Source: an uncultured Clostridia bacterium (lineage in GTDB: Bacteria; Bacillota; Clostridia; TANB77; CAG-508). Taken from it: a stretch of DNA of 53,364 nt. Of this stretch, positions 34,464-43,464 are shown in pieces. The stretch lies in the NCBI GenBank assembly GCA_944387495.1, contig CALXFD010000011.1, positions 1-53,364 of the forward strand, in the 5' to 3' direction. Position 1 is the first letter of the stretch. Each line of letters opens with the position of its first letter. The notes beneath the pieces are model-generated. The model was not told the DNA's origin, made no database searches, and saw only the letters and a program-made list of their open reading frames with translations. A program made the translations under genes and the position numbers.

Positions 34464-34985
34464 ATGAAAAATGAAAAAGGAATTAGCTTAATAATATTAA
34501 TAATTATTATAGCCATAATTGTTATAGCAATATTTTTTATAATGTCAAAACCAGCAGAACAAAATGTAAATGGAAAATCTCTCGATAGTGATAATGCATA
34601 TGAATATTTACTAGGACATAAGCCTAGTTCTGAAAAAATAGCAAATGCCACGACAATTGATTATAGAACTTTATACAAAGGTGCAAATACATTAAAAGGT
34701 AACTTTTATAAAATAACAGGTGAAGTTGTTCAAATTATAGGAGATTCTTATTATCATGTTAATATGACAAAAACTGGTTCAGAATATTATTCTCATTATA
34801 CAGACCGTATTCAAATTTCGCTTATAGGTACTCCAAGTGAAATACTAATGGAGGACGATATTATTTCATTTACAGGAGAATCTTTGGGTAACTATACATA
34901 TATGAGTACTCTTGGAAGCGAAAACACTATTCCATTTTTAAGAGTTTATGCAGAAAATTTAAAAGTTATCGGACATACAGATTAA
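34464..34985 (+). CDS. Pilin-like signal anchor plus OB-fold-like domain
   Basis: A 173-residue protein. The N-terminus NEKGISLIILIIIIAIIVIA has the Lys-Gly-Ile pattern of a prepilin-type (type III) signal. A hydrophilic linker (about 30-75) leads to an OB-fold/tRNA_anti-like beta barrel (about 80-170; GNFYKITGEVVQIIGDSYY, IQISLIGTPSEILMEDDIIS). Substrate and partners are unknown. The ribosome-binding site is AAGGGGGTG. Second gene of the unit starting at 34037, followed by a terminator. No pilus assembly genes are in the window. Confidence 0.6.
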   Translation: MKNEKGISLIILIIIIAIIVIAIFFIMSKPAEQNVNGKSLDSDNAYEYLLGHKPSSEKIANATTIDYRTLYKGANTLKGNFYKITGEVVQIIGDSYYHVNMTKTGSEYYSHYTDRIQISLIGTPSEILMEDDIISFTGESLGNYTYMSTLGSENTIPFLRVYAENLKVIGHTD

Positions 34986-34987
34986 TA

Positions 34988-35036
34988 AATAAAAGAAAAG
35001 TGAAATATGTTGATTTCCTTTTCTTTTATTTTTATA
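34988..35036 (+). terminator. Terminator of the 34037-34985 unit
   Basis: AATAAAAGAAAAG pairs with CTTTTCTTTTATT around 34989-35030 on the plus strand and continues T-rich. Confidence 0.75.
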
Positions 35037-35168
35037 TTTTCTGATTATTTTATAATTAAAAAACTACAAAATGAATAAAAAAAGTCTACTGCTTTGCTAT
35101 TGCATTACTTTTATAAAAATAAACCTTGTAAAATATTGATATTTCAATATTTACAAGGTTTTTTAATT

Positions 35169-35243
35169 TGGCTGGGCTGGCTAGATTCGAACTAGCGCAT
35201 GCCAGAGTCAAAGTCTGGTGCCTTACCGCTTGGCTACAGCCCA
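35169..35243 (-). tRNA. tRNA-Gln (anticodon TTG)
   Basis: A 75-base cloverleaf with acceptor TGGGCTG/CAGCCCA, anticodon loop CTTTGAC (TTG reads CAA/CAG), T-loop TTCGAAT and an encoded CCA. It follows tRNA-His on the same strand. Confidence 0.97.
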
Positions 35244-35267
35244 ATGTATTAAATTGTTTTAAAAAAC

Positions 35268-35345
35268 TGGGGTGGAAGATGGGACTCGAACCCACGGCCT
35301 CCAGTGCCACAAACTGGCGCTCTAACCAACTGCGCTACATCCACC
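35268..35345 (-). tRNA. tRNA-His (anticodon GTG)
   Basis: A cloverleaf with anticodon loop TTGTGGC (GTG reads CAC/CAT), T-loop TTCGAGT and an encoded CCA. The extra G-1 opposite C73, diagnostic for tRNA-His, is included at 35345. The acceptor stem has one apparent T-T mismatch at the sixth pair. Confidence 0.95.
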
Positions 35346-35498
35346 ATCGGTCTATGTGCTAATTGATTTAAGCACAGTTAATATTTTAACCTATTCCACC
35401 CGTTTTGTCAACTGTTTTCTAAATTTTTTTTATTTATTTTGTATTATTTTTTAATTTTTATTAATATATGTGCATATTATTATATTTTTCTATATTTT

Positions 35499-36293
35499 TT
35501 ATTCACTTGTTACCATTGAGCTTGGGTCTATTCCATATTGCTCATATAACCAACTTTGATAATCAAATGGTGTTAGTGTTTCTGGCAATCCATAGTCTAC
35601 TCCATTTGTTTCTACTTTTATTGATGTAATTTTTGGTGGGTTTACTGGTGTACTTACTTCTGTATTTCCAGTACTTTCTGCATCATCTGCTGCTTTTACT
35701 TCTACTTCTTCTATTTTGTGTACTATATCCATTCCTTCTATTACTTTTCCAAATGATGTGTATTGTCCGTTTAGTGATGTATTTTCTTTTGTCATTATAA
35801 AGAATTGTGAACTTCCTGAGTTATATGATTCTTCTGCTAATTCTGATGAATATGAGGTGTAATCAGACCTTGCCATTGCTACTGTTCCTTCTTCAAATTT
35901 TAATTTGTTTTCTACACCATTTGCTATAAATTCACCTTTAATTGAATATGATGTATCTTCTCCATCATCTTTTAAGTTAGAGATTTTTGCCCCTCCTGTT
36001 CCATCTCCATTTGGGTCTCCTCCTTGTATCATAAAGTCTTTTACTATTCTATGAAATGTTAATCCATCATAAAATCCTCTATTTGCAAGTGTGATAAAGT
36101 TTGCTACTGTTTCTGGTGCATATTCTGGGTATAATTCCATCTTTATTGTTCCAAAATTTTCTACTTCCATTGTTGCAACTGGTCTTTTTACTTCCATTGT
36201 TGCATTTTGGTAATATCCATATGCCACATATCCTATTAATACTATAACCAAAATTAGTGCTATTATCCATAAAATTATTTTTGTTTTTTTCAT
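35499..36293 (-). CDS. Membrane-anchored cyclophilin-type peptidyl-prolyl isomerase
   Basis: A 264-residue protein with an N-terminal transmembrane anchor (about 5-27, IILWIIALILVIVLIGYVAY) and a cyclophilin domain (about 45-215). Active-site motifs are GLTFHRIVKDFMIQGGDPNG, QFFIMT and the TSFGKVIEGMDIV end. A C-terminal tail of about 45 residues is extra. Folding of exported proteins on the outer face of the membrane is inferred from the anchor. The ATG follows AAGAGGA. It lies downstream of disA with an AT-rich gap that may hold a weak terminator. Confidence 0.9.
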   Translation of the reverse strand: MKKTKIILWIIALILVIVLIGYVAYGYYQNATMEVKRPVATMEVENFGTIKMELYPEYAPETVANFITLANRGFYDGLTFHRIVKDFMIQGGDPNGDGTGGAKISNLKDDGEDTSYSIKGEFIANGVENKLKFEEGTVAMARSDYTSYSSELAEESYNSGSSQFFIMTKENTSLNGQYTSFGKVIEGMDIVHKIEEVEVKAADDAESTGNTEVSTPVNPPKITSIKVETNGVDYGLPETLTPFDYQSWLYEQYGIDPSSMVTSE

Positions 36294-36386
36294 CTTTCTA
36301 TTCCTCTTCTTTTTGTATTTACAATCAATTTTTTATTTATTTACATTAACAAATGATTGTATAAGAAAATTTAATGTAAATTGTAA

Positions 36387-37460
36387 TTAAAATATAAATT
36401 GTTCCTGCATTCTTTTTAATGACTGTTTTATTGTTCTAGCTCTTACTTCTCCTATTCCATCTACTTCATCTAAACTTTCTATATCTGCTGCTAAAATATG
36501 TTGGAATGATTTGAATGAATCTACTAGATTTTCTACAATATTTGTTGGCATTCTTGGCACTTTGCTTAATATCCTATATCCTTTTGGATATACTCCTACT
36601 TCATCATAGTTGTCAAAATATTCATATCCTAGTATTTTTGCAATTGATGATTCTTTTAATAGGTCTTCATATGATAATTCTGATATTTCTTCTATTACTT
36701 TGTCTGGTGTTCTTTTCTTTTTGGTTGGTACTAAGTAATCTTTTATTATCAGCATTTCTTCTTTTTCTAATCCACCTATTAACTCTTCTAATTGCATTTT
36801 TACTAGCCTACCATCATCGCCTAATTCATATATTTGTCTTTTAATTTCTTCAACTATTTTCATTACCATTTCTGCTCTTTGAATTGCTAGTATTACATTT
36901 TGTAATGTTACTATATCATTAAATTCGTATTCATTCAAGATATTTAGCTTATTATCAAAAACTTTTTTATATTTTTCTAATGTTTGAATTGCTTGATTTG
37001 CTTTATTTAATACTACTTCTGTATCTTCCAATACATATCTGTCATTTCCTTTAAATACTGTTATTATATTTCTTCTTTGTGATATGCTTATTACTAATTC
37101 ACCTGTTTGTTTCGCTGTTCTCTCTGCTGTTCTATGCCTTGTTCCTGTCTCTGTTGTTGTTATTTCATGTGATGGTATTAATTGTGCATTTGCATATAAT
37201 ATTTTCTTTAAATCTCCACTTAATACTATTGCTCCATCCATTTTTGCTAATTCATAAAGTTTTGACGATGTATAGTCTTCATTTATTGTAAAGCCTCCAT
37301 CTACTATTTCTTTTAAAACTTCATTATTATCTGTTATTAATAATAATGCTCCTGTTTTTGCTCTTAGTATATTTTCTAGTCCGTCTCTTATTGGTGTTCC
37401 TGGGGCTATCAATTTTAATACACTTGTTATGTTGTCTTCTTTATTTTTCTTCAATCCCAT
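36387..37460 (-). CDS. disA: DNA integrity scanning diadenylate cyclase DisA
   Basis: A 357-residue protein that makes c-di-AMP from two ATP and scans DNA for branched structures. The DAC domain carries the DGAIVLS motif and the THR/RHR-type GTRHRTAERTAKQT motif. A helical spine and a C-terminal HhH DNA-binding domain (ESLDEVDGIGEVRARTI) follow. I take the ATG at 37460, placed by AAAGG; the ORF also offers a GTG two codons earlier that overlaps that site. It directly follows radA, the conserved pairing in Firmicutes. Confidence 0.96.
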   Translation of the reverse strand: MGLKKNKEDNITSVLKLIAPGTPIRDGLENILRAKTGALLLITDNNEVLKEIVDGGFTINEDYTSSKLYELAKMDGAIVLSGDLKKILYANAQLIPSHEITTTETGTRHRTAERTAKQTGELVISISQRRNIITVFKGNDRYVLEDTEVVLNKANQAIQTLEKYKKVFDNKLNILNEYEFNDIVTLQNVILAIQRAEMVMKIVEEIKRQIYELGDDGRLVKMQLEELIGGLEKEEMLIIKDYLVPTKKKRTPDKVIEEISELSYEDLLKESSIAKILGYEYFDNYDEVGVYPKGYRILSKVPRMPTNIVENLVDSFKSFQHILAADIESLDEVDGIGEVRARTIKQSLKRMQEQFIF

Positions 37461-37492
37461 CTTCACCTTTCTAAAAAATATTTATTTACATT

Positions 37493-38857
37493 TTATCTAA
37501 GTCCTATTTTATTCATTGCCTCTTTTATATCTCTAACGCCTATTATATCTAATTTATATTTTTCTTTCAAGAGTTTTTTGTTACTTTCTGGAATTATACA
37601 TGTTTTAAATCCTAATTTTTCTGATTCCTTTATTCTTTTTTCTATTAAATTTATTTTTCTTACTTCTCCTGTTAAACCAACTTCTCCCATTATTACCATG
37701 TCTTTTGGTATTGCTACATTTTTATAACTAGATGCTGCTACCATTATTATTCCTAAATCAATTGCTGGCTCATTTATTCTAATTCCTCCTACTAGGTTTA
37801 AATAAACATCTTGACTTCCAAGCATTACTCCTGCCTTTTTTTCTAATACTGCAAGTAGTAATGCTAATCTATTATAATCTACACCATTTGCCGTTCTTCT
37901 TGGCATTCCAAATACTGTTTGTGCTGTTAATGCTTGAATTTCTACTAAAATAGGTCTAGTCCCTTCCATTGCAGATACTATACAAGAACCTGGTGGATTA
38001 TCTTCTCGTTCAGATATTAATACATCTGACGGATTTGTTATTTCACACATTCCTTTATCTTTCATTTCAAACATTCCTATTTCATTTGTTGAACCAAATC
38101 TATTTTTTACACCTCTTAATATTCTATATGAAAAATATCTTTCTCCTTCAAGATATAATACTGTATCTACCATATGTTCTAACACTCTTGGTCCAGCAAT
38201 ATTACCTTCTTTTGTAACATGTCCTATAATAATTGTAGTTATTGCTCTTGATTTACATACTCTCATTACTTGTGATGTAATTTCTCTTACTTGACTTACA
38301 CTTCCTGCTGCTGCTGTTATCTCATCTGAATACATTGTTTGTATTGAATCTATTATTACAAGTTTTGGATTTGTTTCTATAATTGCTTGATTTACTATAT
38401 CAATATCTGTTTCTCCTAAAAACAAAATATCTTCATTATTTATCCCTAATCTATCAGCTCTTAATTTTATTTGTTCAGCTGACTCTTCACCAGAAACATA
38501 TAAAACTTTTCCTTCTCCTTTTATTTTATCACAAATTTGTAATATTAAAGTAGACTTTCCTATTCCCGGTTCTCCTCCAAGCAAAATTAATGAGCCTTTT
38601 ACTAGACCTCCTCCTAATACTCTATCTAGCTCTCCAAAACCTGTTGAAGTTCTTATCGTCTCTTTTGCCTCATATGAATTTAGTTTTTGTGGTTTAGCAG
38701 GTTGTTTGTTACTTTCTTTTAGATTACCATGTTTAGTTTCTACAACTTTTTGCTCATAAAAAGTATTCCAACTGTTACAAGCTGGACATTTTCCTAGCCA
38801 TTTGCTAGACTCATTTCCACATTCACTACATACAAATATCGTTTTATTTTTCGCCAT
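37493..38857 (-). CDS. radA: DNA repair protein RadA
   Basis: A 454-residue protein. An N-terminal zinc finger (CSECGNESSKWLGKCPAC) precedes a RecA-like ATPase with Walker A GGEPGIGKST, Walker B LVIIDSIQT and the RadA-specific KNRFG motif. A Lon-like C-terminal domain (NLVGGIRINEPAIDLGIIMV) completes it. It acts in branch migration of recombination intermediates. The start is the family's standard MAK, but no good ribosome-binding site lies within 10 bases. The region immediately upstream is REP copy B, whose first bases overlap the start codon. Confidence 0.96.
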   Translation of the reverse strand: MAKNKTIFVCSECGNESSKWLGKCPACNSWNTFYEQKVVETKHGNLKESNKQPAKPQKLNSYEAKETIRTSTGFGELDRVLGGGLVKGSLILLGGEPGIGKSTLILQICDKIKGEGKVLYVSGEESAEQIKLRADRLGINNEDILFLGETDIDIVNQAIIETNPKLVIIDSIQTMYSDEITAAAGSVSQVREITSQVMRVCKSRAITTIIIGHVTKEGNIAGPRVLEHMVDTVLYLEGERYFSYRILRGVKNRFGSTNEIGMFEMKDKGMCEITNPSDVLISEREDNPPGSCIVSAMEGTRPILVEIQALTAQTVFGMPRRTANGVDYNRLALLLAVLEKKAGVMLGSQDVYLNLVGGIRINEPAIDLGIIMVAASSYKNVAIPKDMVIMGEVGLTGEVRKINLIEKRIKESEKLGFKTCIIPESNKKLLKEKYKLDIIGVRDIKEAMNKIGLR

Positions 38858-38913
38858 GTCTCATTTGGGGACGTTTCCTTTTGGACATTTTTGTCCATTT
38901 GGGGACACATCTT
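38857..38913 (+). repeat. REP-like palindromic repeat, copy B (RAYT flank)
   Basis: Same orientation as copy A, abutting the radA start codon on one side and about 50 bases from the RAYT stop on the other. It is inverted relative to copy C, so the two bracket the transposase gene. Confidence 0.92.
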
Positions 38914-38965
38914 TTCCCTTTTCCTCCTTTTTCGTAATTTAAAACTAGCCTTTTTTATTATATTA

Positions 38966-39736
38966 TTATTTCATTGCTCTTTCAAGTATTTTTCTATTAA
39001 TTCCTAAAACTCTTGATAATTGTGTTTTATTTGTCGCCTTTATTTGATTTAATTGTTTTAATTTTTCATTTCTTATTTTTGTATTATACCTTCTAAGTTC
39101 TGTTACGTTATCTATTTTTAATAACTTTTCTATTTTTTCTTTTAATTGGCTATCTGTTAATTTATTGATAAATTCATATTCTATTTCATCATTAATTCCT
39201 TCTTCTTTATTATTGTGAAAATAAATGAAATTTTTAATTGAATCTTGTTTAGTATTTCCAAGTAGAGATAAAATTTTTTCTACGCTTATGATATCTTTTT
39301 TACAAGTATATTCTTGATAACTACTCCATTTATATTTATCTATGTTTTCAATTCCTGCTTTTGATGGATTTTGATGAATATATCTGACTAAATCTAATAA
39401 ATATTCTCTTGTTTCGACATTTTTACTTAAAAATCTATTTTGAAATAAATGACCTACTTTTTCGTATTTTTTAGAAAAATAGCTTGCATATGATACTGCA
39501 ATGCTTTGCATTATTTTTGAAATTTTATTACTGACATCGTAAATAATCATATGTACATGATTAGGCATCATACAATATGCATATAATTCGCATTGATATT
39601 TTTCTTTTATATTGATAATTTCTTTTAAAAATTTTTTATAATCTTGTTCGTCATAAAATATATCTTGTTTATCATTTCCTCTTAGAATAGTATGATAAAC
39701 TTTAGTATTACTGATTGTTCTTGCAACTCTGGGCAT
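38966..39736 (-). CDS. REP-associated tyrosine transposase (Y1_Tnp, RAYT)
   Basis: A 256-residue protein of the TnpA_REP family. It starts MPRVARTISNTKVYHTILRG (family N-terminus), has the HUH-type metal motif in CMMPNHVHMIIYDV (about 58-71), the catalytic helix region SKIMQSIAVSYASYFSKKY, and DLVRYIHQNPSKAGI. The C-terminal part ends in an HTH (NKTQLSRVLGINRKILERAM) for DNA recognition. RAYTs cut single-stranded REP hairpins and are usually single-copy. The gene is complete, has AAAGGAG, and is bracketed by inverted REP-like copies at 38857-38913 and 39951-40006. Confidence 0.92.
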   Translation of the reverse strand: MPRVARTISNTKVYHTILRGNDKQDIFYDEQDYKKFLKEIINIKEKYQCELYAYCMMPNHVHMIIYDVSNKISKIMQSIAVSYASYFSKKYEKVGHLFQNRFLSKNVETREYLLDLVRYIHQNPSKAGIENIDKYKWSSYQEYTCKKDIISVEKILSLLGNTKQDSIKNFIYFHNNKEEGINDEIEYEFINKLTDSQLKEKIEKLLKIDNVTELRRYNTKIRNEKLKQLNQIKATNKTQLSRVLGINRKILERAMK

Positions 39737-39819
39737 TTTATTCTCCTTTAATTTAATTTTTTGTAATATTACTAATTATTATCTTGTAATATAAATCACA
39801 TGATATTGCCCCTATAAAA

Positions 39820-39866
39820 CACAAAAAGTATAGCATATTTTTTCGAAATTTGCTATACTTTTTTCA
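39820..39866. terminator. Bidirectional terminator upstream of RAYT
   Basis: AAAAAGTATAGCA pairs with TGCTATACTTTTTT around 39825-39863, with A/T tracts on both sides. It can stop the mtaB/small-gene transcript before RAYT. Confidence 0.75.
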
Positions 39867-39950
39867 TGAATTCACTAAAAATTTACAATTCATTAATAAA
39901 TTGCATTTAACTTTTCAATTAACTAAATCCACAACTCAAATTATTTTTTG

Positions 39951-40006
39951 AAGATGTGTCCCCAAATGGACAAAAATGTCCAAAAGGAAACGTCCCCAAT
40001 TAGACA
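39951..40006 (-). repeat. REP-like palindromic repeat, copy C (RAYT flank)
   Basis: Inverted copy; reading on the minus strand it matches copy B at nearly every position. It supplies the stop codon (TAA within TGTCTAATT) and last residues of the 101-residue gene at 40000-40305. Confidence 0.92.
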
Positions 40007-40305
40007 TTTTTCTTACCAAATGTAATATCTTGGAATAAAAAGTCATGTACTTTTTCCCATGTTATTTCTTGATGTAAGAATTCATTTATTTCATCTTCTA
40101 CTTTTTGTTGATATGGTGTTAATTCTACTTTTATTTCTTTATTCCAATCAATTTCTTGTAACCAGAATGATTTGAATTTTGACCAAAATCCAGTTTTTAC
40201 TAATGCTCTATCATTTTGAATTGGTTGTTGTTCTTGTCCTAAATTTTCAACTTGTACTCCTCCAAATACTCCTGATACTTTGTTTTCTTCTCCGATATTT
40301 GCCAT
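40000..40305 (-). CDS. Small soluble protein of unknown function downstream of mtaB
   Basis: A 101-residue protein that I do not recognise. It starts MANIGEENKVSGVFGGVQV at an ATG placed by AAGGAGGA. The C-terminal half contains two similar acidic-aromatic repeats: FWLQEIDWNKEIK and FLHQEITWEKVHDFLFQDIT. There are no membrane segments. The final four residues and stop codon are written by REP copy C, so the original C-terminus may have been replaced. It lies about 100 bases after mtaB on the same strand. Confidence 0.55.
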   Translation of the reverse strand: MANIGEENKVSGVFGGVQVENLGQEQQPIQNDRALVKTGFWSKFKSFWLQEIDWNKEIKVELTPYQQKVEDEINEFLHQEITWEKVHDFLFQDITFGKKNV

Positions 40306-40404
40306 TGCTTTTTCCTCCTTTGTAGTTTTAAGCTTTATAATATTTATACTATAATATTCCAAAATAATCAATAGTTTTTTCATTACTTATTTGTTACACT
40401 TTTG

Positions 40405-41718
40405 TTACAATTCTGTTACAATTATATATTCTTGTTCTATTCCTATACATTTTGCTTTTATTATTTTATTTTCTAAATTTTTATTTGTTTTACAATGTGC
40501 TAATATATAGTTTCCTGTATGTCCTTTATATATGCCATCTTTACATTCTTCAAATAAAATATCTACATTTTGTGATAAATATTTTTCATTATATTCTTTT
40601 TGATATTTATTAGATAATTCTATTAATTTTTTGCTTCTTTCTTCTTTTATTTTTCCATTTATTTGCTGTGGCATTATTGCTGCTTTTGTTCCTTTTCTAG
40701 GTGAATATGGAAATACATGTGTTTTATAAAATTTTATTTCTTTTAACTTTTCATAAGTTTTGTTAAATTCTTCATCTGTTTCACCTGGGAATCCGACTAT
40801 TATATCTGTTGTTAGCATTACATCATCATATACTTTTCTTAGTTTTTTTGTTATTTCTATAAATTGTTCTATTGTATATCTTCTATTCATTCTTTTTAGT
40901 GTATCATTACATGCACTTTGTAATGATAGATGAAAATGATGACATATTTTTTGCAATTTACTTAATCTTTCTAAAAACTCGTCTGTTATTAATAATGGTT
41001 CTAATGAACCTAATCTTATTCTTTCTATTCCTTCTATTTTGTTTAATTCTTCTAGCAAGTCTATTAATCTATATTTAGCTTTAAAGTCTTTTCCATATGA
41101 TGCTATATGTATACCTGTAATTACTATTTCTTTAATTCCTTCTTTTGCTATTTTTGTAATTTCAGATATTATATTTTCTGGTTTTCTACTTCTTACCCTA
41201 CCTCTTGCATATGGTATAATACAATATGAACAAAAACGGTCACAACCATCTTGAATTTTTATAACCGCTCTTGTTTTTTCTGTATATGTTATATCTCCAA
41301 AATCTGAAAATTCAGTTGAATGCATTACATCATCTAATGTAGCTTGCTTTTTATGGTCTTTTAAATATTTTTCTACTAGTTCTACTATTTTTACTTTTTC
41401 ATTATTTCCTAATACTAAATCAATTTCTGGTATTTTTTCTATTTCTTCTTTTGCTACTTGTGCATAACAACCAACTGCTACTATTATAGCTTCTTGATTT
41501 TGTTCTTTCATTTTTCTTAACATATGTCTTGATTTTCTATCTGACATATTTGTAACTGTACATGTATTTATAATATATATATCTGCTTTTTCATGATGTT
41601 CTAATATTTTATATCCATTTTCAATAAATTTTTGTGTCATAGCATTTGTTTCATATTGATTTACTTTACATCCTAATGTTACAAATGCTACACTTTTTGC
41701 TTTTTTATTTTCAGTCAT
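40405..41718 (-). CDS. mtaB: tRNA threonylcarbamoyladenosine methylthiotransferase MtaB
   Basis: A 437-residue radical-SAM methylthiotransferase that turns t6A37 into ms2t6A37 in ANN-decoding tRNAs. The N-terminal UPF0004 domain has three Cys (LGCKVNQYE, INTCTV, VGCYAQ). The radical-SAM cluster motif is CDRFCSYC, followed by IPYARGRVRSR typical of MtaB, and a TRAM-like C-terminus is present (NVDILFEEC, HTGNYILAHC). The length matches the family. The ATG follows TAGGAG. It is followed by the small unknown gene. Confidence 0.93.
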   Translation of the reverse strand: MTENKKAKSVAFVTLGCKVNQYETNAMTQKFIENGYKILEHHEKADIYIINTCTVTNMSDRKSRHMLRKMKEQNQEAIIVAVGCYAQVAKEEIEKIPEIDLVLGNNEKVKIVELVEKYLKDHKKQATLDDVMHSTEFSDFGDITYTEKTRAVIKIQDGCDRFCSYCIIPYARGRVRSRKPENIISEITKIAKEGIKEIVITGIHIASYGKDFKAKYRLIDLLEELNKIEGIERIRLGSLEPLLITDEFLERLSKLQKICHHFHLSLQSACNDTLKRMNRRYTIEQFIEITKKLRKVYDDVMLTTDIIVGFPGETDEEFNKTYEKLKEIKFYKTHVFPYSPRKGTKAAIMPQQINGKIKEERSKKLIELSNKYQKEYNEKYLSQNVDILFEECKDGIYKGHTGNYILAHCKTNKNLENKIIKAKCIGIEQEYIIVTEL

Positions 41719-41755
41719 TTTTTTCTCCTATAAATAGCATATATAATAATACTTT

Positions 41756-42757
41756 TTATCTTCCTTCTAATGCATCTAAATTATCTAATGCTTTTCCTGT
41801 TCCTAATGCTACACATGATACTGTATCTTGTGCTATCATTACATTTATTCCTGTTTTTTCTTGCAATAATTTATCTAATCCATCTACAAGACATCCTCCA
41901 CCTGTCATGTAAATACCTTTATCACTAATATCTGCTGCAAGCTCTGGTGGAGTTCTTTCTAAAACAGAATGTACTGCATCTACTATCATCATTGCTGGTT
42001 CTAATAGTGCTTCTAACATTTCACTTGAATGTACTGTTACTGTTTTAGGTAATCCTGTTACTAAATCTCTACCTCTTATATCCATTTCTGTATCTTGTAT
42101 TTTTGGATACACACATCCTATATTTACTTTTAAATCTTCTGCTGTCCTTTCACCTATCATAATATTATGTTTTTTCTTTATAAATTTTACGATATATTCA
42201 TCAAATTTATCTCCTGCTACTTTTAATGATGTATTTACAACAGAACCACCTAATGAAATTACTGCTATATCTGTTGTTCCTCCACCTATATCTACTACCA
42301 TATTTCCACATGGTTTTGAGATGTCTATTCCTGCTCCAATTGCTGCTGCTATTGGTTCTTCTATTAGATACACTTTTCTTGCTCCTGCTTGTGTTGCTGC
42401 ATCTATTACAGCTTTTTTCTCAACTTCTGTTACTTGTGAAGGTATACAAATCATAATTCTTGGTGCAAAGATAAATTTTCCACATACTTTATTTATAAAA
42501 TGTTTTAACATCTTTTCAGTTACTGTATAATCTGATATTACACCATCTCTTAAAGGTCTAGTTGCTACTATATTTCCTGGTGTTCTTCCAAGCATTCTTC
42601 TTGCTTCTTGTCCAACAGCTAATACATCACCTGTCAAATTATCAACAGCAACTACTGATGGTTCTCTCAATACTATTCCTTTTCCTTTTACATATACTAT
42701 TACTGTTGCAGTTCCTAAATCTATACCTACATCTTGTCCAAATCCAAATTTAAACAT
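41756..42757 (-). CDS. mreB: Rod shape-determining protein MreB
   Basis: A 333-residue actin-fold ATPase that guides lateral wall synthesis. Phosphate-1 loop DVGIDLGTATVIVYV, connect-1 VIDAATQAGARKVYLIEEP, phosphate-2 MVVDIGGGTTDIAVISLGG, and the adenosine motif YMTGGGCLVDGL are all present. I chose the ATG at 42757, with AGAAGGGAAG upstream; in-frame ATGs at 42763 and 42799 are less well placed. It lies downstream of the lytic transglycosylase gene, consistent with an envelope role. Confidence 0.95.
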   Translation of the reverse strand: MFKFGFGQDVGIDLGTATVIVYVKGKGIVLREPSVVAVDNLTGDVLAVGQEARRMLGRTPGNIVATRPLRDGVISDYTVTEKMLKHFINKVCGKFIFAPRIMICIPSQVTEVEKKAVIDAATQAGARKVYLIEEPIAAAIGAGIDISKPCGNMVVDIGGGTTDIAVISLGGSVVNTSLKVAGDKFDEYIVKFIKKKHNIMIGERTAEDLKVNIGCVYPKIQDTEMDIRGRDLVTGLPKTVTVHSSEMLEALLEPAMMIVDAVHSVLERTPPELAADISDKGIYMTGGGCLVDGLDKLLQEKTGINVMIAQDTVSCVALGTGKALDNLDALEGR

Positions 42758-42866
42758 TTGCATATCTTCCCTTCTATATTTTTTACTTGTTTTTATCAAT
42801 TATTACATTTTCATTGCAATTATATTACAATTGTGTTAAATTTTCAATATTTTTTGTTAATTTTCT

Positions 42867-43436
42867 TTAATTGGAATACAGTTTTTCATATATTTTATAA
42901 TCTCTTAATATTTTTCTAACATAATTATTAGTTTCTTTATATGGTATATTTTCTATATCTGAACCATCTTTTTTTATTATTTCTTTTTCGAGCCAATTAT
43001 CCACTGTGCCAATCCCTGCATTATATGCCGCTAATGCTATTTCTACATTTTGATATCTTTCTAATAATGTTGATAAATACTTTGTTCCAATATTTATATT
43101 ATTATCTTCATCAAGTAGTTCTTCTTTTACATTATTATAATCTATTTCTATATTGTTTCTCCTTGCAACCTCTAATGCTGTGTCTTCTACTATTTGCATT
43201 AAACCTATTGCTGATTTATTTGACACAGCTTCTGATTTGAAATTACTTTCTGCTTTTATCACTGCAAATATTAAATTTGAATCTACTTGATATTTTTCGG
43301 CATATACTGATACAATTTCATTATATGTCCTTGGATATATAAATTTAAATATTTTATCTTTAAATATTGCTAAAAAGCATAATAATACTACTATTACCAA
43401 AAATATAATAAATAATTTACTTTTTAGTATTTTCAA
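42867..43436 (-). CDS. Membrane-anchored lytic transglycosylase (SLT)
   Basis: A 189-residue protein. An N-terminal anchor (about 6-26, LFIIFLVIVVLLCFLAIF) precedes an SLT domain (about 40-180). The catalytic Glu lies in IFAVIKAESNF, followed by KSAIGLMQI and ALAAYNAGIG, the three family motifs. It cleaves peptidoglycan with 1,6-anhydro products. The start is TTG (43434-43436) placed by AAAGGAG. It sits between polA and mreB on the same strand, 28 bases after polA. Confidence 0.9.
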   Translation of the reverse strand: MKILKSKLFIIFLVIVVLLCFLAIFKDKIFKFIYPRTYNEIVSVYAEKYQVDSNLIFAVIKAESNFKSEAVSNKSAIGLMQIVEDTALEVARRNNIEIDYNNVKEELLDEDNNINIGTKYLSTLLERYQNVEIALAAYNAGIGTVDNWLEKEIIKKDGSDIENIPYKETNNYVRKILRDYKIYEKLYSN

Positions 43437-43464
43437 TATATTTCATTCTCCTTTTTTGAATAAT

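Noticed and set aside
35086..35362. Open frames on both strands over the tRNA pair
   Set aside because: They run through tRNA-Gln and tRNA-His and are artefacts of open frames in tRNA genes.
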